Shown piece after piece: positions 38,918-47,123 of a DNA stretch of 64,000 bases. The position numbers and the translations under genes are program-made. The notes under the pieces are model-generated. The model had not been told where the DNA came from. It made no database searches and saw only the letters and a list, made by a program, of their open reading frames with translations. The number at the start of each line of letters is the position of its first letter. The stretch's first letter is position 1. Source of the DNA: Chloroflexota bacterium (GTDB taxonomy: Bacteria; Chloroflexota; Anaerolineae; J036; Brachytrichaceae); the NCBI GenBank assembly GCA_023488685.1, contig JAMDDR010000354.1, positions 1 to 64,000 on the forward strand, given 5' to 3'.

Positions 38918-40075
38918 ATGATCGCACCTTCACAACGAATGTCAGTCGTTAAACCATACGTGTTCGCCAAGCTAAACAAACGCAAAGACGAGCTAAAGGC
39001 TGGCGGCATGGATATCATTGCTCTGGATATGGGCTCACCGGACCTGCCTCCCAGTGAAGCGATTGTGGATACGCTGGTCAAGTCGGCACGCACCCCCACC
39101 AAGCATGGCTATGGTGGCTTTACGGGCACCGCCACATACCGAAAATCGTTTACACAGTACTATGCGCGCCGTTTTGGCGTGGATTTGAACCCTGAAAAGG
39201 AAGCACTGCCGTTGCTCGGGTCGAAGGAAGGTATCTACCACACCGCCTTTGCTTATCTCAACCCAGGTGACGTGGCGCTGGTTCCCGATCCCGGCTATCC
39301 CACTTACACGGCCGGCACCGAGATTGCCGGCGGCACACCCTACTTCATGCCTTTGCTAAAGCAGAACGGCTGGCTGCCCGACCTCGACGCAATCCCGGCC
39401 GGCGTGCTGGCGAAGACCAAGTTGATGTGGCTCAATTATCCGAACAACCCGACCGCCGCCATCGCGCCGATGTCGTTCTTCGAGAAGGTCGTTGCGTTCT
39501 GCAAGCAGAATAACATCCTGCTATGCCATGACAACCCCTATTGTGAGAACGGTTACGATGGATACATGGCGCCGAGTGTATTGCAGATCCCTGGCGCCAA
39601 AGACACTGCGATCGAGTTCTTCTCCTTGTCCAAGAGCCACAACATGGCCGGCATGCGCGTGGGTGTGATTCTGGGCAACGCGGACGCGGTGAAGACCATT
39701 GGCACGCTCAAGACCAACGTGGATTCCGGCCCGTTCATTGGCGTGCAGGATGCAACCATCGCCGCGCTGACCGGCGACCAGGAATGGCTGTTTGAACGCC
39801 AGGAGACCTACAAGGAGCGCCGTGACCTGGTCGTCGCCGGGTTACGGGCAGCAGGCTGTGAAGTAGAGATGCCGAAGGCCACCATTTACGTGTGGGCGCG
39901 CATCCCATCCGCCTACAAGACGAGTTCGGAATGGGCTGAATATCTGCTGGAGAAGAAGGGCGTCTCGCTCACGCCGGGCACCGCGTTTGGCGCGCAGGGT
40001 GAGGGCTACGTGCGCATATCGCTGGGTACGCCGACGCCGCGTGTGAAGGAGGCGATGGCGCGAATCGCAGGTTAG
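38918..40075 (+). CDS. Class I/II aminotransferase, LL-diaminopimelate aminotransferase-like
   Basis: DMGSPDLPPSEAIVDTLV...GSKEGIYHTAFAYLNPGDVALVPDPGYPTY...MWLNYPNNPTAA...SLSKSHNMAGMRVG. Confidence 0.94.
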   Translation: MIAPSQRMSVVKPYVFAKLNKRKDELKAGGMDIIALDMGSPDLPPSEAIVDTLVKSARTPTKHGYGGFTGTATYRKSFTQYYARRFGVDLNPEKEALPLLGSKEGIYHTAFAYLNPGDVALVPDPGYPTYTAGTEIAGGTPYFMPLLKQNGWLPDLDAIPAGVLAKTKLMWLNYPNNPTAAIAPMSFFEKVVAFCKQNNILLCHDNPYCENGYDGYMAPSVLQIPGAKDTAIEFFSLSKSHNMAGMRVGVILGNADAVKTIGTLKTNVDSGPFIGVQDATIAALTGDQEWLFERQETYKERRDLVVAGLRAAGCEVEMPKATIYVWARIPSAYKTSSEWAEYLLEKKGVSLTPGTAFGAQGEGYVRISLGTPTPRVKEAMARIAG

Positions 40076-40078
40076 CAA

Positions 40079-40109
40079 TCCCAAATCCAAAATCGAAAAT
40101 CGAAAATCG
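40079..40109. repeat. Heptamer tract tcccaaatccaaaatcgaaaatcgaaaatcg
   Basis: Same unit as 37370-37393; ends 3 nt before the ATG at 40113. Confidence 0.85.
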
Positions 40110-40112
40110 CAG

Positions 40113-41039
40113 ATGGGTACCCCGACGACCGGCAATCGCGAGTCCGCTGCCGTTCAGTTGCGGCAGGCATTGCTCACGTATTTCGACGTGAGCGACCTGG
40201 AATCGTTGTGTTTTGACTTGGGGGTGGATTACGACGCGCTACCTGGCGAGGGAAAGGCGGCGAGGGTTGTCGAGCTGATCGAATACTGTGCGCGCACGGG
40301 GCGCATTGTCGAGTTGATCGATCGCTGCGCGGGTATGCGTCCCAACGTGTCATGGGCCGAGATACGGAGCGCCGCCATCTCCACCCCCAACCTGTTCCAG
40401 GTGGTGGCGCCGCTGCGACCCGTCGACGGGCAGGGTCAGTTTCTCAATCTACCGCCCGACCGCGCGCTCAAGATCGGCATCGCCATCGGCATCCTGGCTG
40501 TTCTGTTGCTGCTGTGCGGATTTAGCGGTGGCCTGCTGGCCAGCCGGTTCGTCGCCATCACCTTATCACCAGTACCTCCCAATCCGACCATTGGCGCGGG
40601 CGCGGTGGCCGAATTGCAGGCGTTCCAGGCGGTGCCCGCGGGCCGCGCGGTGCTGTTAACCTATGACAACGTCAAGGCAACGTCGCTCGCGAAGCGATTA
40701 CTCGTCAGCAATACATCCCCTGTCAGCGAGATTCATATCCAGTTCCTAGAAGACGGTGACATTGCGCTGAACGTGCGTCTGAGGGCGCTGGGCAACCGCC
40801 GCGTCGTGATCGGCTTGGGGGTTTCCACACAGAATGGGCGATTAGTGCTAAGGCCTAAAGCTGTAGCACTCAACGTGCTTGAGTTGGAAGGTTCAACGTT
40901 TGGTTGGGTGTACGTTCCAACCTCTCTTGTGAATCCCTTTATCGAGTGGTTACAAAAGCAGCTCGATGCTGCCGGCGTGTGGTTTGAGCGTGTGTCGATC
41001 GCTCCCGACCATCTAGAGGTTGTGGTGCGTAAACGCTAG
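40113..41039 (+). CDS. EAD-like (effector-associated, death-fold-like) domain + TM helix + C-terminal LmeA/DUF2993-like domain
   Basis: VQLRQALLTYFDVSDLESLCFDLGVDYDALPGEGKAARVVELIEYCARTGRIVELID; TM IGIAIGILAVLLLLCGFSGGLLA; C-terminal SEIHIQFLEDGDIALNVRLRALGNRRVVIGLGVSTQNGRLVLRPKAVAL. Confidence 0.75.
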   Translation: MGTPTTGNRESAAVQLRQALLTYFDVSDLESLCFDLGVDYDALPGEGKAARVVELIEYCARTGRIVELIDRCAGMRPNVSWAEIRSAAISTPNLFQVVAPLRPVDGQGQFLNLPPDRALKIGIAIGILAVLLLLCGFSGGLLASRFVAITLSPVPPNPTIGAGAVAELQAFQAVPAGRAVLLTYDNVKATSLAKRLLVSNTSPVSEIHIQFLEDGDIALNVRLRALGNRRVVIGLGVSTQNGRLVLRPKAVALNVLELEGSTFGWVYVPTSLVNPFIEWLQKQLDAAGVWFERVSIAPDHLEVVVRKR

Positions 41040-41147
41040 GTGGAAAACCATGTCTGTATCTGAGGTAAAATTATGTACCTGGGTCGGAAACCACATCAGC
41101 CAATTGAGGTGTTTGTTTAGGAGAATGACTGGCTTATCAGCCAATAT

Positions 41148-42545
41148 ATGCCAAAAAGTAAACTGAAGATTGAGACGCAAACCGGAGCGCAACGCGCGTT
41201 TCTTGTGGGAGTGAATCTTACCGGTGAAACATTCCGGCAGCAGCACACGCGGCTGGCGCTCGAAGCGTCAATGCAAGAGTTAGCCTTGTTGTGCGAGACC
41301 GCTGGCCTCGACGTGGTTGGCGAAACCACGCAAACCCTGGAGACCCCCAACCCCAACACGTTTATTGGCCAAGGCAAGGTGGAGGAATTGCAGTCGTGGC
41401 ACACGGCACTGGACTTCAATGTCGTCGTGTTCGACGATGAACTCTCGCCGCGGCATCAACGCGAGCTAGAGGAAGCGTTGGGCGAAAACGTGACCGTGCT
41501 CGACCGCACGGCATTGATCCTCGATATTTTTGCACAGCATGCCCGAACGCGCGAAGGCTCCTTGCAGGTGGAGCTGGCGCAGTATCAGTATCGTCTGCCG
41601 CGGCTCACGCGGCAATGGACGCACCTCGCACGCCAGGCTGGCGGCGGCACTGGTCGCAGTGGCACCGGTGGCGTCGGATTGCGCGGTCCTGGCGAAAAGC
41701 AGTTGGAAATCGACCGCTACCGCGTCCGCGAGCGCATGGCTCGACTGCGCGACGACCTGGAGGAAGTGCGCGAACAACGGGCGCAACACCGTGCCAACCG
41801 GCGCCGCAACGAGATTCCAGTGGTAGCGATTGTCGGTTACACCAACGCCGGTAAGTCGACGCTGTTGAACGCGCTGACCAATGCCAACGTGCTGGTCGAG
41901 AACAAGCTCTTCGCGACACTCGACCCGACGACCCGGCGTGTGCGCCTTCCAGGCGGGCACACGGTCCTGTTTACCGACACGGTCGGTTTCATCCAGAAGC
42001 TGCCAACGCAGTTGGTGGCCTCGTTCCGTGCCACGCTCGAAGAGATCACGGAGGCTGACGCATTGCTGCACGTGGTGGACGTCACTCATCCTGATGCAGC
42101 GGCTCAGGCACAAACGGTGATTGACACGCTGGCCGAACTGGGTGTCGATAACAAACCGATGGTCATCGCGTTGAACAAGGCCGACAAATTGTCAAAGGAC
42201 GATCCTTCCTATTCAACCGTCCAACGCCAGTCATCTGACCACAAACCGCGTTTCGGCCCGCGGGGCATCTTGAGCGAGGGAGTGCCTGTCTCGGCTTTGC
42301 GTAAGACCGGGATGGACGAGATGCTCAAGGAAGTGGAAGCCATCCTTTACGAGCGCATGGTGCCCATCAGAGTGCGCCTGCCCTATAAAGCCGGCGACCT
42401 GATGGCCTTGTTCCGGCGTGAAGGCATGGTGGATGTGGAAGTTCCAGACGAACACGCTGTGGTAATGACCGGCAGAATTCCCGGGCGTCTATTAGATACA
42501 TTCAACCCTTATGTGGCGGATGTTGCTGGTGTGCGCCGCCAGTGA
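41148..42545 (+). CDS. hflX: GTPase HflX
   Basis: NTFIGQGKVEEL...FDDELSPRHQRELEEALGENVTVLDRTALILDIFAQHARTREGSLQVELAQYQYRLPRL...VGYTNAGKSTLLNALTNA. Confidence 0.98.
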   Translation: MPKSKLKIETQTGAQRAFLVGVNLTGETFRQQHTRLALEASMQELALLCETAGLDVVGETTQTLETPNPNTFIGQGKVEELQSWHTALDFNVVVFDDELSPRHQRELEEALGENVTVLDRTALILDIFAQHARTREGSLQVELAQYQYRLPRLTRQWTHLARQAGGGTGRSGTGGVGLRGPGEKQLEIDRYRVRERMARLRDDLEEVREQRAQHRANRRRNEIPVVAIVGYTNAGKSTLLNALTNANVLVENKLFATLDPTTRRVRLPGGHTVLFTDTVGFIQKLPTQLVASFRATLEEITEADALLHVVDVTHPDAAAQAQTVIDTLAELGVDNKPMVIALNKADKLSKDDPSYSTVQRQSSDHKPRFGPRGILSEGVPVSALRKTGMDEMLKEVEAILYERMVPIRVRLPYKAGDLMALFRREGMVDVEVPDEHAVVMTGRIPGRLLDTFNPYVADVAGVRRQ

Positions 42546-42582
42546 TTGGTGTGCGCCTGTGCGATTAGGACCTGGTGTGCGG

Positions 42583-42600
42583 CGCGCTTGCAAAAGCGCG
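42583..42600 (+). terminator. Short GC-rich hairpin with GCAA tetraloop
   Basis: cgcgctt-gcaa-aagcgcg, 38 nt after hflX stop. Confidence 0.4.
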
Positions 42601-42644
42601 TCGCATTGTTTATGGTTTAAGCCGGAAAAGGCGGGGAGAGTGGT

Positions 42645-43790
42645 ATGGGCTGGTCATTTCGCATTGCACAGGTCAAGGGAATCGATATCAAGGTACACGT
42701 TACGTTTTTTCTTATCCTGATCCTCGGAGCGGTCCAGTGGGGTGGCATTACCGGCACGCTCGACGGCGCCATATTCGGCGTGGTGCTGATGATTCTGCTG
42801 TTCACTTGCGTGACACTGCACGAGTTGGGGCACAGCCTGGTGGCCCTGCGATTTGACATCCCGGTGCGGGAGATCACATTGTTGCCATTGGGTGGGGTAG
42901 CCCAGATCACGAAGAACCCTGATAAGCCGTTGCATGAACTGCTGATCGCGATTGCCGGCCCGTTGGTAAACGTGGTCATCGCTGCTATCCTGTTTGTCAT
43001 TCTCGGCGGTATTGGCGGGGCCAGCGTGTTGAATGGTCGCGGCCTGTTAACCAGCCTGGAGCAGCCCAGCCCGCAAGGGTTACTGGTGTGGCTGCTTGCC
43101 GCAAACATCAGCCTGGTCGTGTTTAACCTGATCCCGGCCTTCCCGCTGGACGGTGGGCGTGTTCTACGGGCGCTGCTGGCGATGGCGCTGGGTTACCGGC
43201 GAGCGACACGCATTGCCTCGGCGATTGGACAGATCATCGCCTTCGGGTTGGGGATCTTCGGTTTGTTGGAAGGCAACTTCATCCTCATGCTCATTGCCGT
43301 GTTCGTGTTCTTCGGCGCGGGGCAGGAGAATGCCATGGCGGAGTCGAAGACGATATTGACCACCCTGCGTGTGGGTGACGCCTATAACCGGAACGCGTTG
43401 ACCCTGGCGGTCGGCGACCGGGTGAGCAAAGTCGTGGACTTTTTACTGACCAGTTACCAGCCCGACTTTGCCGTCATGCAAGGCAGCAATCTGATCGGCA
43501 TCATCACACGCAGCGACGTGCTGCAGTCGCTGGCCACCAGCACCGTCGACTTATTCGTCACTGAGGTGATGGAGCGGGATATGCTGAAGGTGGACGCGGA
43601 GAAGACGTTGCAGGAGGTGCGTGAACTCATGACACAACAAAGCAAACGCGTCGCCGCGGTTTACAATGGCAATGCATATCTTGGGCTCATCAGTGCTGAA
43701 GACATCTCGGAGGCGTTTGCGGTGCTTGCCTTCCAGGCGCGACAGCGCGAAGCCAGGCAGGGACAGCAGACGCAGTCTGGTCAGGTATGA
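42645..43790 (+). CDS. Site-2 protease family (M50) with CBS domain pair
   Basis: LFTCVTLHELGHSLVALRF; NLIPAFPLDGGRVLRALLAM; C-terminal CBS-like IGIITRSDVLQSL / YLGLISAEDISEAF. Confidence 0.95.
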   Translation: MGWSFRIAQVKGIDIKVHVTFFLILILGAVQWGGITGTLDGAIFGVVLMILLFTCVTLHELGHSLVALRFDIPVREITLLPLGGVAQITKNPDKPLHELLIAIAGPLVNVVIAAILFVILGGIGGASVLNGRGLLTSLEQPSPQGLLVWLLAANISLVVFNLIPAFPLDGGRVLRALLAMALGYRRATRIASAIGQIIAFGLGIFGLLEGNFILMLIAVFVFFGAGQENAMAESKTILTTLRVGDAYNRNALTLAVGDRVSKVVDFLLTSYQPDFAVMQGSNLIGIITRSDVLQSLATSTVDLFVTEVMERDMLKVDAEKTLQEVRELMTQQSKRVAAVYNGNAYLGLISAEDISEAFAVLAFQARQREARQGQQTQSGQV

Positions 43791-44866
43791 AAACAAAACA
43801 ACGTCGTCCATTTGCGCGAGCACTCGCGCTTGGATTTATCTTTGGCTTACTCGTCATCGCAGCGGCGTGCACGCAAACAAGTGCATCCCTTACCGGCAGT
43901 GCCGGGGTTGTCGCAGCAGGCGCGGCGCTCAATACGGCCAATCAGTCACCCGCGCAGTCAGCCGCATTCCAGTTGCAGTCCGAGCGCGGCATCAACGTGG
44001 CTGACAGCACGGATGTAAACCTGCTGAAGGATCTTAAGTTTGACTGGATCATGGTATTTCTGCCGCCAGATTACGCGGTGCCGCCGTTTAAAATCCTGTA
44101 CCGCGTGCCACTAGGAAACGCGGTCAGCGGGAGGGCGGAGTTTGTGAATGCGTGGGCCGATGATCTCGAACGAACGGCACGCGAGCGGCGTGGATTGATC
44201 CAGGCGTATGCGATTGGGAATGAAGTCAATCTGTCGCGGGAGTGGGCAAACGGCCAGCCCGACCCGGTCCTCTATACGCGTCTATTGTCGATTGCGTATG
44301 CCCGCATCAAGACCGCCGATCCAACGGCGATTGTGGTGTCGGCCGGGCTGGCGCCGACCGGCGGCGATGGCCCCGGCCACATGGATGACCTGACTTATGC
44401 GCGTGCGATGTTCGAGGCGGGTGCGGCGAGTGCGTTTGACGCATATGGTTTGCACCCCTATGGATATGCTTACCCGCCGGAACAGGACCCCAATGACCCT
44501 AACGTGAAGGGATTGGCGTTCCGCCGCGCGGAAACGCATCGGGCATTGATGGAGCAATACGGCGTGAGCGATAAACAGATGTGGGCGACCGAGTTCGGCT
44601 GGTTGATCAACCCGCAGGAAGAGGGCGTGAGTTGCACGTGGCCCGACCTTGATTGGCATCGTGTGTCGCGCGCGCAGCAGGCCGATTACGTGAAGCGCGC
44701 TTTTGACTATGCCAAGGCGAACTGGCCCTGGATGGGGGCGATGTTCCTGTGGAATTATGACTTCAGCCGGTCGCCGCTCTATCCCGATCCGTGCGAACAG
44801 ATGAAGTGGTACTCGATCATCGAGCCTTCCGGCACACCCCGTCCAGTGGTGGACGCGCTCCGATGA
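43787..44866 (+). CDS. Secreted glycoside-hydrolase-like lipoprotein (cellulase/GH5-like clan A TIM barrel)
   Basis: LVIAAACTQTSAS lipobox; IQAYAIGNEVNLSREWANGQPD...AYGLHPYGYAYPPEQDPND...MWATEFGWLINPQ. Confidence 0.8.
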   Translation: MKTKQRRPFARALALGFIFGLLVIAAACTQTSASLTGSAGVVAAGAALNTANQSPAQSAAFQLQSERGINVADSTDVNLLKDLKFDWIMVFLPPDYAVPPFKILYRVPLGNAVSGRAEFVNAWADDLERTARERRGLIQAYAIGNEVNLSREWANGQPDPVLYTRLLSIAYARIKTADPTAIVVSAGLAPTGGDGPGHMDDLTYARAMFEAGAASAFDAYGLHPYGYAYPPEQDPNDPNVKGLAFRRAETHRALMEQYGVSDKQMWATEFGWLINPQEEGVSCTWPDLDWHRVSRAQQADYVKRAFDYAKANWPWMGAMFLWNYDFSRSPLYPDPCEQMKWYSIIEPSGTPRPVVDALR

Positions 44867-45054
44867 AAATGAACCCAATGAACGTGGTGGACACTGTTGC
44901 AACAATCACGCAGCTCATGTACAACCATGCACCGCCCGGTTACATTTGCCCTTTCTGCTTCGTTGCTCAAGGCGTTCAGAACGAGCACGTCTACACGAAG
45001 CCAACTGATGGGCGCAGCAATCCACGTCATTGTGAGGGCAGTTGCGGCCGGTAA
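44863..45054 (+). pseudogene. Truncated HIT-family-like protein N-terminus
   Basis: MNPMNVVDTVATITQLMYNHAPPGYICPFCFVAQGVQNEHVYTKPTDG then loss of homology; no HxHxH motif. Confidence 0.5.
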
Positions 45055-45208
45055 TTGTTACGCATGTGGTCGCGGCCCCCGGCGGGGTCTAGCCGCATCA
45101 CAAACACGTGCCTGCGTATCTCGGCATGGAACGGTAGGGCACATGATCGTCAGCAAGCTGATGTGTTGACCGTGACGGAATCCGGATCAAGATAAGGACT
45201 TGATAACG

Positions 45209-46027
45209 ATGGACCTTCATGACTTCACTGATGTTGCCGAGAACTACGATTTCTATATCCCTGGAATATCCGGCGCGGATGATGACGGCGTGGTCGCCTT
45301 TCACACGGAATTAGCACGTGTATACGGAGCGCAGGGTATTCTTGACATTGCCTGTGGCACGGGTGTAACCCTTATCCCCCTCATTCAACAGGGCTACCAT
45401 GTCACGGGTATCGACATTTCGAGTGCCATGCTCAATGTCCTGCAACGCAAGTTGTCGAGCCTGCCACAGGATATCCAGAATAATGCCCGGCTCATTTGCG
45501 CCAGCATGACTGAATATGACGCTGGTCAGCAGTATTCTCTGGCGGTCATTCCACGCAGTGGTTTCATGCATTTGCGCACTCAGCAGGAACAGGAGCGGGC
45601 GTTGCGAACCATCTGTCGACATCTCACAGATGGCGGTGTGTTATCGTTCAACACCTTCGATCCCAACTATGCGCTGATCGCCGCTAATCTTAAAGGGACT
45701 GCCCCAAAACCTGTATTAAGGTCTGAGTACACCAATGCGCAGGGCATGCAGGAGCGCATCTGGAATGTAGCTGAATACGATCCTGTCCACCAGTGGATCG
45801 AGGCAACCTGGATATTTGAGACATTAGATGGTGCAGGAGAGGTGATCGCCCGGCGAGAGCGGCCGTTGTGTATGCGTTGGTCGTTTGAGCCGGAGATTCG
45901 CAATCTGTTACGGCTGTGTGGTTTTGAGGTATTGGCAACGTACAGCTCATACCATAAAGAGCCGAGATCGTACAGTGGTTCGATCATTTGGGAGGCTGTG
46001 CGTCTTCCTCGTTTAGATCAAAGCTGA
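45209..46027 (+). CDS. Class I SAM-dependent methyltransferase
   Basis: GILDIACGTGVTLIPLIQQGYHVTGIDISSAMLNVLQRKL...GVLSFNTFDPN. Confidence 0.93.
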   Translation: MDLHDFTDVAENYDFYIPGISGADDDGVVAFHTELARVYGAQGILDIACGTGVTLIPLIQQGYHVTGIDISSAMLNVLQRKLSSLPQDIQNNARLICASMTEYDAGQQYSLAVIPRSGFMHLRTQQEQERALRTICRHLTDGGVLSFNTFDPNYALIAANLKGTAPKPVLRSEYTNAQGMQERIWNVAEYDPVHQWIEATWIFETLDGAGEVIARRERPLCMRWSFEPEIRNLLRLCGFEVLATYSSYHKEPRSYSGSIIWEAVRLPRLDQS

Positions 46028-46343
46028 ACACCTCGTTTGCCAAACCCTTGCCCCTGGCGCTCAGAGACGATAGCCAGTTCGATGATCTCGGGCGTGTCGT
46101 CACCCCATCCATGTCCATTCGGTACACCGCGTCACTCATATGCGACAGGCTCCAGCGTAGCGCGCTTTGTGAGGGTTCAGCTAACAACAGGATCGGCACG
46201 AGTGTGTCGATTTCGTTCGCAAGCGCTTCACGTATGGTTGCCTGCATGGTCGCGCAGAACTGTACACCTGCTGCGATGGCGAATGAGCATGCAAACGCAG
46301 ATTGCATTACCCCTAAAGTCGAGCGGTGGATAAAATGATGCAT
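46023..46343 (-). pseudogene. Frameshifted and C-terminally truncated GNAT acetyltransferase
   Basis: TIREALANEIDTLVPILLLAEPSQSALRWSLSHMSDAVYRMDMDG, then in another frame WGDDTPEIIELAIVSERQGQGFGKRGVQL-stop. Confidence 0.75.
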
Positions 46344-46373
46344 GGACCGTGTTAGGTTCCTGGAGGTTTGGGT

Positions 46374-47123
46374 ATGAATAATCGGGGCGAACTGGGTTGC
46401 GCGCTGCTGCTGGTAGTTGGCCTGTTGGCACTACTGGTTGCCGGTGTTGCGTTCGTGTTAACGCAGGCGCCCTGGCTGCTCATAGCGGGACCCTTGGCGC
46501 TCATCGCGGCGGTGGTTGGGCTTGTCGTGCTTGTGGATGTGTTCAACGATGATTTGCTGATGACGAGCGATGAGCCAGGTGGTTTTACCGCCTGGCGACT
46601 GGCGCAAATCAACCGTCTGCGCGCTGGGTTGAATAAACAACCCATCTGGCAGGTGCCGAAGAATAGGGTGACGTTTGAGGAACGCCAGCTTGTCAAGCAG
46701 GCCGTGCGGTTATCCGCGGAGATTGTCAGCGCGCTCAGGAACAGCCAGGCGCTTGTCTCTGAACGAGCGAGCGTAAAACAACAGGCCAACGATGTCCCTG
46801 CTAATATGGTGAAAGCACTATGGCGGCTTGATCGGCTGCGGCGTGTATCGCGATCCATCGACATGCGCACGGAAGAAGGGCGCCGTAATCGTGAGGAGAT
46901 GACCGTCATGGAAAATCAAATACTGGCCGGAATGAAGCATGCGCTCGATACGCTATCCACCCTTCCGGTCAGTCTGATGAAGGTGGAAATGGCACAGGCG
47001 GACCGTCCGGCCGAGCGCCTGTTGACCGAATTGAGCGAAACAAACAAGCAATTGCGCGACGTGTCGGCGGCATATGAGGAGGTGCGTGGAACGCAGGTGC
47101 ATGGAACGGACACATCGGCATGA
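46374..47123 (+). CDS. Hypothetical membrane protein with long helical C-terminal region
   Basis: Two TM segments then charged helical region; GGAGG 7 nt upstream; ATGA overlap with next gene. Confidence 0.75.
   Translation: MNNRGELGCALLLVVGLLALLVAGVAFVLTQAPWLLIAGPLALIAAVVGLVVLVDVFNDDLLMTSDEPGGFTAWRLAQINRLRAGLNKQPIWQVPKNRVTFEERQLVKQAVRLSAEIVSALRNSQALVSERASVKQQANDVPANMVKALWRLDRLRRVSRSIDMRTEEGRRNREEMTVMENQILAGMKHALDTLSTLPVSLMKVEMAQADRPAERLLTELSETNKQLRDVSAAYEEVRGTQVHGTDTSA

Noticed and set aside
39842-40135. 97-aa minus-strand ORF starting in the heptamer tract (CDFRFSILDLGLL)
   Set aside because: Translation of the heptamer repeat, antisense to the aminotransferase; spurious
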